NCBI RefSeq assembly: GCF_005048205.1
Contig: NZ_SUMF01000004.1
Location: 62,001 to 126,000, forward strand
Source of the DNA: Chitiniphilus eburneus
Lineage (GTDB): Bacteria; Pseudomonadota; Gammaproteobacteria; Burkholderiales; Chitinibacteraceae
Length of the DNA stretch: 64,000 nt
Direction: 5' to 3'
The position numbers were made by a program, and so were the translations under genes. Shown piece by piece: positions 56,196 to 63,945 of the stretch. Under the pieces are notes generated by a model. That model was not told the DNA's origin. It saw nothing but the letters and a program-made list of their open reading frames with translations, and did no database searches. Numbering within the stretch: position 1 is the first letter of the stretch; every line of letters starts with the position of its first letter.

Positions 56196-56489
56196 ATGAA
56201 CATGGAAACCGCTCGCGCACGCCTCATCGCGGAGATGATGGAGTCGAATCCGCGATTCAATCCGCGCCGTGGCATCAACATCGCCGAGGCACTTGGCGAA
56301 ATGGCGCTATCCGCGCTGGAACAGGCCTACGCCGTTGGCAATCTGGAAATCGGCAGGATCGTTGATGACTACTGGTGGAATGTAGCGAGCGACTACCTCG
56401 ACAAGCATCCATCCGACCTGGCTGATTTCGTCAAAGAGCATCGAGATGATCGTCTCGATGAAATAGCTATGGAGCGGGTAGCGGCATGA
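56196..56489 (+). CDS. Small helical hypothetical protein
   Basis: ATG 56196 gives 97 residues: MNMETARARLIAEMMESNPR, LGEMALSALEQAYAVGNLEI and a Trp-rich DDYWWNVASDYLDKHPSDLA. Not recognised. It overlaps the next gene by four bases. Confidence 0.65.
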   Translation: MNMETARARLIAEMMESNPRFNPRRGINIAEALGEMALSALEQAYAVGNLEIGRIVDDYWWNVASDYLDKHPSDLADFVKEHRDDRLDEIAMERVAA

Positions 56490-57127
56490 AAGAGCGCCCC
56501 ATCCTATTCAGCGCGCCGATGGTGCGCGCCATCCTCGACGGCCGGAAAACGCAGACGCGGCGGGTTATTGAGCCGCCACCCATGATGGTCGCCGACCACG
56601 CGACAAGGCCGTGGCAAGGCAGCCCAGAGCAGTTGATGTCACTGTTTGAGCAACTTGGACGAAAGTGCCCCTACGGCCGGCCCGGAGACCGGCTGTGGGT
56701 GCGCGAGGCATACCGCACATCTTTCCAGTATGACCACATCAAACCCCGAGACCTACCCGTCGCACGCACGAAATCGACGCTGGCTGTCCCGTTTTGGTAC
56801 GACGCCGACCTGTACGGCGATCTGACTCCACTGCACCCCGGCCTAGGGCCTGGCAAATACCGGCCGGGCATGTTCATGCCGCGCGCGGCCAGCCGAATCT
56901 TGCTGGAAATCACTGCCATGCGCGTCGAGCGCCTACAGGACATCAGCCCTGCCGATTGTATCGCCGAGGGATACCAATCCCCGCCCGGGACTCGGTATGC
57001 ACAGGAGGAATTGGCGACTCTCGACTGGTACAGGGAACTGTGGGAATCAATCAACGGCGCTGGTAGCTGGCAGGCTAACCCGTGGGTCTGGGTGGTCGAG
57101 TTCACGCGAGTGGAGGTGGCAGCATGA
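56486..57127 (+). CDS. ASCH/PUA-like phage protein
   Basis: The 213-residue protein begins MKERPILFSAPMVRAILDGR, KTQTRRVIEPPP, then GRPGDRLWVREAYRTSFQYD, PRAASRILLEITAMRVERLQ and AGSWQANPWVWVVEFTRVEV. 'ILFSxPMVRAILxGRKTQTRR' plus 'W-V-R-E' is the well-known ASCH-like morphon of phages; the fold is thought to bind RNA or modified nucleotides. Function unproven. Confidence 0.85.
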   Translation: MKERPILFSAPMVRAILDGRKTQTRRVIEPPPMMVADHATRPWQGSPEQLMSLFEQLGRKCPYGRPGDRLWVREAYRTSFQYDHIKPRDLPVARTKSTLAVPFWYDADLYGDLTPLHPGLGPGKYRPGMFMPRAASRILLEITAMRVERLQDISPADCIAEGYQSPPGTRYAQEELATLDWYRELWESINGAGSWQANPWVWVVEFTRVEVAA

Positions 57128-57137
57128 GACGGGCCCG

Positions 57138-57371
57138 ATGAAATACCTCCTCAATGGCGTACCGCATGATAGCAACCCATATGGATGCTACAACGCGCCG
57201 CGACCGCTTTCAGGTGCGCCAGTGCTGCACGGCAACGGCCGAACGATAGCCGCGCACACTCAATGGAATGATGGCGCGGGCAATCTCGTCCAGGTTGACC
57301 AGCCAATCCCATGTATCTACCGACAGTCGCACAATGACGAGTTGTGTTTTGGCTGCTGCCATATGGAGTAA
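57138..57371 (+). CDS. Hypothetical phage protein
   Basis: ATG 57138 gives 77 residues: MKYLLNGVPHDSNPYGCYNA then a C-terminal QSHNDELCFGCCHME with a C-x2-CC cluster that may bind metal. Not recognised. Confidence 0.55.
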   Translation: MKYLLNGVPHDSNPYGCYNAPRPLSGAPVLHGNGRTIAAHTQWNDGAGNLVQVDQPIPCIYRQSHNDELCFGCCHME

Positions 57372-57377
57372 TTCAGT

Positions 57378-57554
57378 ATGAGCAAGATAGAAATTGCTCC
57401 TTATGAGCGGCAGGACAAAATAAGCAAGATTGTCTTCATGTGCCGCAGCGGCGGCTATGTCATGTGTCGCCGTCCAAGAGCGATGCCATTTGTCCTTACG
57501 GAGAAAGAGTGGCGGAACCTCGATCCATATCAGCCGAAAGAGCAATTGACATGA
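57378..57554 (+). CDS. Small hypothetical protein
   Basis: ATG 57378 gives 58 residues (MSKIEIAPYERQDKISKIVF; then VMCRRPRAMPFVLTEKEWRN). It has ggag upstream at 57365-57368 and a stop overlapping the next start (ACATGA). 'FMCRSGGYVMCRRPRAMPF' is a compact module seen in phage proteins that I cannot name. Confidence 0.68.
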   Translation: MSKIEIAPYERQDKISKIVFMCRSGGYVMCRRPRAMPFVLTEKEWRNLDPYQPKEQLT

Positions 57555-57808
57555 CCGACCACTATCCCGCACTTCGCGGCCGCGCCAAGAGCCGTCTCAC
57601 CTGGGGCGGTTTTTTATCGGCCACTGTTTTCGTCCTGGCGATGCTGTTTCTGATGTGGCTGCCCGTATATTGGGCTGAATACCAGAAGGAACCCGAGCCA
57701 TCTCAGGCAGAGATCCTGCTGTGCGATGCGCCCGATGATGGGGTACAGGTGTGCACTGAATTCAGGAAAGAGCTGGCCGGCCGAATCAAACCACGACAGG
57801 TGATGTGA
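57551..57808 (+). CDS. Small single-pass membrane protein
   Basis: ATG 57551 gives 85 residues with one membrane helix (FLSATVFVLAMLFLMWLPVY) and a C-terminal half carrying two Cys (ILLCDAPDDGVQVCTEFRKE). It is probably anchored with the C-terminus in the periplasm. Not recognised. Confidence 0.65.
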   Translation: MTDHYPALRGRAKSRLTWGGFLSATVFVLAMLFLMWLPVYWAEYQKEPEPSQAEILLCDAPDDGVQVCTEFRKELAGRIKPRQVM

Positions 57809-57848
57809 AACCACTATGCCCGGCAGAGTCTCGGGCTCAGGAGAAAAG

Positions 57849-58811
57849 ATGTCTACCCAGCTCAAAACCTTTGATAGCGTCAAAGGCATTGTGCTGTCGC
57901 TCGGCGAAGAGTTCGCCCGTGTGTGCAGTGATAAGTCGATCAATTTCAACCGCGAAGCGGGTTTCGCGGTGCAATTGCTCCAAGAAAGCAGCTATCTGCT
58001 CGAAACCGCCTACAGCAATCCAGATTCATTGCGCAATGCGGTGGTGAATGTTGCCGCGCTCGGCATAAGTTTGAATCCAGCCAAGAAGCAAGCATATCTT
58101 GTGCCGCGCAAGAACAAGAACGGCGTTAAATCCATCTGCCTGGACATCAGCTACATAGGTTTGCTGCATTTGGCGCAGCAGACCGGCGCTATCTATTGGG
58201 GCAAAGCGGAAATCGTGCGCGAGCGTGACCAATTCCGAATGACGGGACTCGATTCGCCACCAGAGCATGCGTTTGATCCATTCGCCGTGCCTGATGATCG
58301 TGGCCAGGTGGTGGGCGCATATGTCGTCGTCAAGACGTGCGATGGAGACTACCTCACCCACACAATGCCGGCGAAAAAGATCAATGACATTCGTGATCGT
58401 TCCGAGGCATGGAAAAGCGGGCAGAAAGGCCCATGGGGCACTGACTATGAGGAAATGGCCAAGAAGACGGTGGTGAAGCAGGCCAGCAAGTACTGGCCTC
58501 ATCGCGAACGCCTTCAGACGGCCATTCACCATCTCGACACAGATGGCGGAGAAGGAGTCGAGAAGGATGTTACCTACAGCAGTGGCGTAATTCCTGAGCC
58601 GAAAAGCGATGAGGCCACCAAGGCCCTTGTCGCGGGCTTGGAGGAGGCGGCGAAGAGCGGAGTACAGGCTTTCCGGACCGCATGGGCGGCACTTGCCGAG
58701 CAACAGAAGGCGGACGTCGGGCTTGAAGAACGCAATCGAATCAATAGGATGGCCAAAGCTCCGCAGGGCGAAGTGATCGAAGGTGATGCGCGAGAGGTCG
58801 AGAATGAATGA
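57849..58811 (+). CDS. recT: RecT-family single-strand annealing protein
   Basis: ATG 57849 after aggag gives 320 residues. NFNREAGFAVQLLQESSYLL, NVAALGISLNPAKKQAYLVP, CLDISYIGLLHLAQQTGAIY and EMAKKTVVKQASKYWP are the RecT core motifs. It anneals complementary single strands during phage recombination. The C-terminal ~70 residues are acidic and helical. It overlaps the exonuclease gene, its partner. Confidence 0.92.
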   Translation: MSTQLKTFDSVKGIVLSLGEEFARVCSDKSINFNREAGFAVQLLQESSYLLETAYSNPDSLRNAVVNVAALGISLNPAKKQAYLVPRKNKNGVKSICLDISYIGLLHLAQQTGAIYWGKAEIVRERDQFRMTGLDSPPEHAFDPFAVPDDRGQVVGAYVVVKTCDGDYLTHTMPAKKINDIRDRSEAWKSGQKGPWGTDYEEMAKKTVVKQASKYWPHRERLQTAIHHLDTDGGEGVEKDVTYSSGVIPEPKSDEATKALVAGLEEAAKSGVQAFRTAWAALAEQQKADVGLEERNRINRMAKAPQGEVIEGDAREVENE

Positions 58812-59472
58812 ACAGGGCTCTCAAGCGTGGCGAGATGGCCGCGCTGGGCGGATCACCGCCAGTTGTTTCGCTGAGGCCATTGCGATGAAGGAGGTAGTTA
58901 CCCAGCGAGAGAACAAAAAACAGGGCTTGGAGCGCAAAACGAAATTGGTGCCGACCGATACCCGCAACACCTATATGCGTAGCCTGATTGCCGAGATTCT
59001 GAGCGGTCAGCCAAAGCCTGAGGTGTCCTCTCGCTCATTGGAATGGGGGAAAGAGCATGAGCCCTTGGCTCGAGAACTCTATGAACTCAAATCGGGCAAC
59101 TTCGTCGAGCAAACCGGTCTCGTCGTCCATCCCGATTTCGACTTCATCGCAGCCAGCCCCGATGGGCTGATCGACGACGATGGCGGACTCGAAATGAAAT
59201 GCCCGAAGGATCCGCAGATCCACATCAAAACATGGATGGAGGGCATGCCGGATGAACATATCGCTCAGATTCAGGGCGGCATGTTCGTCACTGGCAGGAA
59301 ATGGTGGGATTTCGTCAGCTTCGATCCGAGGCAAACTCCAGAAATGAGGCTGTTCGTGCAGCGGATCAGTAGGAACGACCAATATATTGATGGCGTTCTT
59401 CAGCCTGGCCTGTTGGCATTCTGGCGCGATGTCCAATCTGCCCTTGATCAACTCCGACGCAAAGTGGGGTGA
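58804..59472 (+). CDS. YqaJ/lambda-exonuclease-type recombinase nuclease
   Basis: ATG 58804 gives 222 residues. Motifs: GSQAWRDGRAGRITASCFAE, SRSLEWGKEHEPLARELYEL, FIAASPDGLID, GLEMKCPKD (the D...E-x-K active site) and IAQIQGGMFVTGRKWWDFVS. The enzyme degrades 5' strands from double-strand ends and hands 3' tails to RecT. Confidence 0.93.
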   Translation: MNEQGSQAWRDGRAGRITASCFAEAIAMKEVVTQRENKKQGLERKTKLVPTDTRNTYMRSLIAEILSGQPKPEVSSRSLEWGKEHEPLARELYELKSGNFVEQTGLVVHPDFDFIAASPDGLIDDDGGLEMKCPKDPQIHIKTWMEGMPDEHIAQIQGGMFVTGRKWWDFVSFDPRQTPEMRLFVQRISRNDQYIDGVLQPGLLAFWRDVQSALDQLRRKVG

Positions 59473-59476
59473 CATC

Positions 59477-59677
59477 ATGCCAGTTATGCCAGTTGCCTAT
59501 CGCATTTTTGCATATCTGCTGCGAAACGAATTATCAACAGCCAAGGCAATTGCATCAGATTGCAATTGCACCCAGCAGACGGCAAATAAAACCCTGTTGC
59601 GTCTAATGGATCTAGGCGTAGCAATGAGGGACAAGCAACGAGGCTCCTATCACTGGTCCCTGATAAGGGGCGATTAA
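59477..59677 (+). CDS. Small winged-helix regulator
   Basis: ATG 59477 gives 66 residues: a wHTH with YRIFAYLLRNELSTAKAIAS, CTQQTANKTLLRLMDLGVAM and a beta wing KQRGSYHWSLIRGD. Probably a DNA-binding regulator. Confidence 0.7.
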   Translation: MPVMPVAYRIFAYLLRNELSTAKAIASDCNCTQQTANKTLLRLMDLGVAMRDKQRGSYHWSLIRGD

Positions 59678-59693
59678 TCATCCAACAACATCA

Positions 59694-59729
59694 ATAGAGC
59701 CACAAGATAGGTGGCTCTAATCATTTTGG
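59694..59729 (+). terminator. Hairpin before the 59738 gene
   Basis: tagagccac pairs with gtggctcta around aagatag (about 59695-59719), followed by atcattttggag, whose ggag is the next ribosome site. Confidence 0.78.
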
Positions 59730-59737
59730 AGCACCAC

Positions 59738-59968
59738 ATGGGCAACGATCACATTGGCAGTGCTTACGCGGTGCCGCTGCATGTCGATCCTGATGACGAC
59801 TGGCAAACAGATCGCGAGCGTGAATTGCTCGAACGCAATCACGAACTGGCACAGCGCAATTTCGAACGCGATGAGCGGGTCATCAACACCCTGACCGCTG
59901 CAATGGATCGCGATGATTGGACGCTGGTGAAAGCAGCAAAGATTTTGCTGGAGTGCGGGGATGCCTAG
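59738..59968 (+). CDS. Hypothetical phage protein
   Basis: ATG 59738 gives 76 residues: acidic start (PLHVDPDDDWQTDRERELLE) and a helical end (LTAAMDRDDWTLVKAAKILL). Not recognised. Confidence 0.62.
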   Translation: MGNDHIGSAYAVPLHVDPDDDWQTDRERELLERNHELAQRNFERDERVINTLTAAMDRDDWTLVKAAKILLECGDA

Positions 59969-60161
59969 GGCCTATGACGCGTTGTTCGCATACGTTGCCG
60001 TTATCCTCTTTATAGCAGTTGTAGTAGGCGCGGCGCTCTGGATGCATGGTGCGTTCGGCTATGGAATTGCCATCTCTGCATCATGCTCATCAATTGCGTT
60101 GCTCGTAGTGATTGCAACCGCCGAATGGGCCATATCGAGGATTAATTATGAAAAGACGTAG
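59961..60161 (+). CDS. Small two-helix membrane protein
   Basis: The 66-residue product has two hydrophobic segments (YVAVILFIAVVVGAALWMHG and IAISASCSSIALLVVIATAE). It overlaps the preceding gene by eight bases. Confidence 0.62.
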   Translation: MPRAYDALFAYVAVILFIAVVVGAALWMHGAFGYGIAISASCSSIALLVVIATAEWAISRINYEKT

Positions 60162-60273
60162 CTGGTTGCAGCGGTTTGGAGAGCCGGTGCTTCTGTATGG
60201 GCCACTAATTGTCTTCGTCACTCTCATCTTGGCAATCCTCTCGCCGATTTTCATTCATGAGTTTTTGGGGTGA
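60148..60273 (+). CDS. Very small membrane protein
   Basis: ATG 60148 gives 41 residues: basic start MKRRSWLQRFGEPV, then one membrane helix (LIVFVTLILAILSPIFI). It overlaps the previous gene by 14 bases and seems part of a pair of small membrane proteins. Confidence 0.55.
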   Translation: MKRRSWLQRFGEPVLLYGPLIVFVTLILAILSPIFIHEFLG

Positions 60274-60323
60274 AAAATGAAAAGTCTCCAATGTGATCTG
60301 GTCGAAAGCGACGGGGGTGAACT

Positions 60324-60635
60324 GTGAGCACTCCCACCACCTTCCACCAGCGCAGTTACATGTTCCTCTGCGTGCGCGGTGCCATTCGTGATCTACAAGG
60401 CCGGCGCCGCAGCAAGAAGCACACCGGGTACACCGACGATCAAGGCCGCCCGCTCAACCGCGATCAAGCGATCGACGCGCTGATGGACGAGCTGGCCAAG
60501 GGCCACGAAGTGATTCCGATGCACAAAGGCTGCGGCAACCCATGCCGCAACAGCAACGCCTGTGCAGGTTTCGACTACAAGGATGGCGGCTGCCCTGGGT
60601 ACCCCGTTGATGCGGCTGAAGCGAGTGCGCTATGA
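60324..60635 (+). CDS. Hypothetical Cys-rich phage protein
   Basis: GTG 60324 gives 103 residues. The C-terminal part (HKGCGNPCRNSNACAGFDYK, GGCPGY) has five Cys and may bind zinc. The start overlaps the stop of a possible 16-codon leader ORF (60277-60327), which could couple translation. It ends with a four-base overlap with the PAPS-reductase-like gene. Confidence 0.68.
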   Translation: MSTPTTFHQRSYMFLCVRGAIRDLQGRRRSKKHTGYTDDQGRPLNRDQAIDALMDELAKGHEVIPMHKGCGNPCRNSNACAGFDYKDGGCPGYPVDAAEASAL

Positions 60636-61714
60636 GCATCATCCACGTGGTTTCAGTGTCGGGCGGGAAAGACAGCGCGGCGACGCTTCTGGTTGCCCTG
60701 CAGCGATTCGGCCGGCATCGAGTGCGCGCGATCTTCTGCGACACGGGCAACGAGCACCAGGCGGTTTACGACTACCTCAGCTATCTGGAACTGGCACTCG
60801 ACATCACGATTGACCGCCTCAAGGCCCGCTTTGACCAAGAGATCGCCAACAAGCGCATGTTCATCGCGCGCGACCGGCGCACAAGGCGGGCGTATCACAC
60901 CCGGCCGGTTTTCGATGCGGACAACAACCCGGTCTGGGCACGCGACGGCCGAGGCAATCTCAGATGGACGTTGGCCAAGGATGATGGTGCGCTGTACTGC
61001 GCCCTCATCCAGAAAACCCGCAAGGTCGGCGGCGGACACAAGGTCAGATGGAGTAATCGAGGTAAGCGGCGCGCTCTGAGTGTCCTTCAACCCACCGGCA
61101 ACTCTTTTCTGGACCTGTGCCTGTGGCGAGGACGGTTCCCCTCACCCAAGGCTCAGTTCTGCACCGAGCAACTGAAAGTGGCTCCCGCAGTTGAGTACCA
61201 GCTCGGCCTTGTGGACGAAGGTCACTCCGTTGTCAGTTGGCAGGGCGTGCGCCGGGATGAATCCGAAAATCGTAAGAACGCGCTGAAGTTCGAGCGGCAG
61301 GCGCCAGGGCTTTACATCTACCGGCCATTGGTTGAGTGGTCTGCGGCAGACGTCTTCAAGCACTGCGCCGCAGAAGGCATTCAGCCGAATCCCCTGTACC
61401 GCCAGGGCATGACACGCGTCGGCTGCATGCCGTGCATCAACGTCAACAAAAACGAGATGCGCGAAATCGCCACCCGGTTCCCAGATGAAATTGCCCGCAT
61501 CGCCGAGTGGGAAACGCTGGTGTCCCAGGCCAGCAAGCGGCAAGCCGCAACGTTCATACCTGCGCCCGGCATCACTCCAGATCAAGCTTCTGACCATGGC
61601 ATCTACTCGGTAGTCGAGTGGTCGCGCACCAGCCGCGGCGGCCGGCAATACGACCTGCTGGCCAGCCTGATCGAACCCACCGCCTGCGCCTCGGCGTATG
61701 GACTATGCGAGTAG
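60632..61714 (+). CDS. PAPS reductase-like (PP-loop) phage protein
   Basis: The 360-residue protein has the ATP-pyrophosphatase PP-loop VSVSGGKDSAATLLVAL at residues 6-22, IFCDTGNEHQAVYDYL and a C-terminal region with AQFCTEQLKV and GCMPCINVNKNEMREIA (C-x2-C). The family includes CysH and DndC. The phage versions are thought to adenylate or thiolate an unknown target; DNA or RNA sulfur modification is possible but no dnd partners are present here. Confidence 0.85.
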   Translation: MSIIHVVSVSGGKDSAATLLVALQRFGRHRVRAIFCDTGNEHQAVYDYLSYLELALDITIDRLKARFDQEIANKRMFIARDRRTRRAYHTRPVFDADNNPVWARDGRGNLRWTLAKDDGALYCALIQKTRKVGGGHKVRWSNRGKRRALSVLQPTGNSFLDLCLWRGRFPSPKAQFCTEQLKVAPAVEYQLGLVDEGHSVVSWQGVRRDESENRKNALKFERQAPGLYIYRPLVEWSAADVFKHCAAEGIQPNPLYRQGMTRVGCMPCINVNKNEMREIATRFPDEIARIAEWETLVSQASKRQAATFIPAPGITPDQASDHGIYSVVEWSRTSRGGRQYDLLASLIEPTACASAYGLCE

Positions 61715-61725
61715 CCGACCACCTC

Positions 61726-61857
61726 ATGAAAGCCCCCGCCTATTACAACGAACACGACAAATTCGCCGCGCAATGGCTCCGCAACCTGATCGCAGCCGGC
61801 CATATCGCTCCTGGCGACGTCGATGAACGCTCGGGGACTGTTTTCGGAGATTGCAGC
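61726..61857 (+). pseudogene. N-terminal remnant of a phage DNA cytosine methyltransferase
   Basis: The segment encoded here (PAYYNEHDKFAAQWLRNLIA, then AGHIAPGDVDERS) matches, from memory, the very conserved first ~40 residues of phage dcm-type enzymes (YYNEfDpfAAaWLRnLI...AGHIApGDVDeRSI). Directly after DERS the methylase sequence stops and unrelated sequence begins. It is in frame with the next gene, so a deletion may have joined the two. Confidence 0.68.
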
Positions 61858-62961
61858 ATGAACCAACACACCGAAGCGGAAGTGCGCGAGATGGCGGACT
61901 ACTTTCTGAACCGAGCAAAACACGGAGCTACTGCCGCCAAGATAACAACTGCGTCAGTGGGGGAAATGCTCCGCGCCTACGCCGACCGTCTCGCCGCTGA
62001 TGAGGCGGCGTGGCAGCCCATCGCAACCGCGCCTACCGATGGAACCGTTGTGCTCGGCAGGCTCACAGATAGCGACGTTCCTCACTCGGTGAGATATCAG
62101 GACGGCCGCTGGGTGATCGTATGGGACGGCAGCCACCTGTCGCCGCACGACGGCCCGACACATTGGTCGCCGCTCTACACCCACCCCGCCGCGCCGCAGC
62201 CATTGCCTTGGTACGAGGGTTCGCCACCGTTCCCGCAGGATCAAGAGTGGTTCATCGCTGAAACGATCTACGGTGATCGCGTCGTGCTCCGATCCCTGGA
62301 CGAAGGGCGCGAGCATCGAGGCAATTACGCATTCAAGACCGCAGACGGAACCTACATGAAGGCGGAGATCGTGAAGCGCTGGATGCAGTTTCCCGATTGC
62401 GAATATCTGCCACCCGCCGCCCCGCAGGTGCCGGAAGAACTCCGGCAGGCCATCAGCTACGCGGTTTCGATCCTCAATTGCGATGCGAGAGAATCGGCAG
62501 TGGCTGGAAACGCTGACGTGGCGGAAATGCAAATCGACATGGCTGGCCGACTCCAGTCATTGCTGACACCGGAGCGCCCCGCCCCGCAGCCACCCGGCAA
62601 TGCCGCAGCAGCGGTGCAGGTGGATAGCTGGCCGATCCTGTCGGCGCCGGCAACCGTCGGCGGCATCAATTTCCATGCGGGCGTGTCGAGCAGGCTCGTG
62701 GTTGAGGCTGCTCAGCGCCACCACGCCAATCCGGTGCGCGTTGCAGACGTGAAGCAAGGCCGGGAGGAAATGGCACGCCTCATTGGCGAGAGCGCAGCGC
62801 GCGTCGAAGAGCGCGTGGCGCGAGATGCGGCTCGGTATCGCCTCTTAAGCCGCGGCCAGCAGTGGTCCGTCGTTGACGGCATCGGCGATGCCTTACGAGC
62901 CGACGAACTGGATGCAGCCCTTGACGCAGCCATAGCCGCAGAAGCCGGCGTGGAGGCGTGA
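61858..62961 (+). CDS. DUF551-domain phage protein
   Basis: ATG 61858, with ggag at 61846-61849, gives 367 residues. WQPIATAPTDGTVVLGRLTD near residue 50 is the DUF551 hallmark, with HWSPL at its end. A second similar but diverged module follows (WFIAETIYGDRVVLRS...RWMQFPD). The C-terminal part is helical and Ala-rich. The frame is open upstream into the methylase remnant (61705/61726), so a longer fusion protein is possible. Function unknown. Confidence 0.72.
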   Translation: MNQHTEAEVREMADYFLNRAKHGATAAKITTASVGEMLRAYADRLAADEAAWQPIATAPTDGTVVLGRLTDSDVPHSVRYQDGRWVIVWDGSHLSPHDGPTHWSPLYTHPAAPQPLPWYEGSPPFPQDQEWFIAETIYGDRVVLRSLDEGREHRGNYAFKTADGTYMKAEIVKRWMQFPDCEYLPPAAPQVPEELRQAISYAVSILNCDARESAVAGNADVAEMQIDMAGRLQSLLTPERPAPQPPGNAAAAVQVDSWPILSAPATVGGINFHAGVSSRLVVEAAQRHHANPVRVADVKQGREEMARLIGESAARVEERVARDAARYRLLSRGQQWSVVDGIGDALRADELDAALDAAIAAEAGVEA

Positions 62962-63284
62962 TGGGTACGTTTGATGAGGTAGCGTGCCTAGACGTAAACC
63001 CGTTTGAAGGTGACTTCGGCGCGCCAGATGACCGCGTGCTTGAGGACAAGATCGTCACCACCAGGAAGGCCGCTAAATGCGGTTGCTGCATGCAGGATGC
63101 CCAGCCCGGCGAGAGATCGCGCGTCATCGCAGCAATATTCGACGGGCAACTGATGCGCTATCGCTTCTGCGCTGCTTGCTGCGCGGCGATGGCGAAGTGC
63201 TGGGACGAGGATGACGACGGCGAAACTTGGGCAGCGCGCGCGAGAATGGGACGCGAGGCCGCAGACGCCAAGGGAGGTGCGTGA
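62961..63284 (+). CDS. Cys-rich zinc-finger-like phage protein
   Basis: The 107-residue product has AAKCGCCMQDAQPGERSRVI then RFCAACCAAMAKCWDEDDD: two C-x2-C-type pairs that could bind one zinc. The ATG overlaps the upstream stop (TGATG). Confidence 0.68.
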   Translation: MGTFDEVACLDVNPFEGDFGAPDDRVLEDKIVTTRKAAKCGCCMQDAQPGERSRVIAAIFDGQLMRYRFCAACCAAMAKCWDEDDDGETWAARARMGREAADAKGGA

Positions 63285-63610
63285 TGGCGCATCAATTCAA
63301 GCCCGGCGACATGGCGCGCGTCATTGACGCGCGGGTTATCCATGAAAACATCGGAAAGATTGTAGAGCTGGTTCAACTGCTGTCGCCGGGTGAAGAGTTC
63401 CGCGACCCTCACGGTGTGCTCAACATCTACACGGGAGACGAGCCTGCATGGCTGGTGGTTGCCCCTGAAATTACTGGAGTGACCGACTCTGGCCGACGCA
63501 GCGCGGGTTTTGGGATGGCGCTGCCACAGTATCTGATGCCGCTGGGTGGTGATGAAAACGCGGTACAGGATGTGCGCGCGGCAGATATGTCTGTGAAGGG
63601 AGGTGCGTGA
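63284..63610 (+). CDS. Hypothetical phage protein
   Basis: The 108-residue product has HQFKPGDMARVIDARVIHEN, IGKIVELVQLLSPGEEFRD and AGFGMALPQYLMPLGGDEN. Beta-rich 'G-D-x-A-R-V...N-x-G-K-x-V-x-L-V' pattern, like a KOW/SH3 fold. The start is preceded by gggaggtgcgtg. Confidence 0.7.
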   Translation: MAHQFKPGDMARVIDARVIHENIGKIVELVQLLSPGEEFRDPHGVLNIYTGDEPAWLVVAPEITGVTDSGRRSAGFGMALPQYLMPLGGDENAVQDVRAADMSVKGGA

Positions 63611-63945
63611 TGCGAGGAAACCACCGCATCTGGGGCCGCCAGGACTACACCGAACCATCCCCTCTCCCTCCTGCGGATCTGGCACGCATTGCGGCATGTA
63701 CCGTCACGCCACGTTCGCCGGATCGAATTCAGCCGCTGTGCTGGCACGACGTACGGGTCGGCGGTGTGTTGATCGGCATGGTAGCAACGCGTCTCGCCGG
63801 ACAGTGCTGCCGGCTTCCCGGCGACGAAGTGGGATTCGTGGTGACATCAGAATGGAACCGGGCCGATCCGATGCACGCACGGGCGATCCTGCGGCTGTTG
63901 GACTCACACGAAAACTACGTAGCCCAAGTGGAAAAGGAACCGTGA
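63610..63945 (+). CDS. Hypothetical phage protein
   Basis: The 111-residue product has HRIWGRQDYTEPSPLPPADL, PLCWHDVRVGGVLIGMVATR and VGFVVTSEWNRADPMHARAI. Not recognised. The start region repeats the gggaggtgcgtgatg sequence of the preceding gene. Confidence 0.62.
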   Translation: MRGNHRIWGRQDYTEPSPLPPADLARIAACTVTPRSPDRIQPLCWHDVRVGGVLIGMVATRLAGQCCRLPGDEVGFVVTSEWNRADPMHARAILRLLDSHENYVAQVEKEP

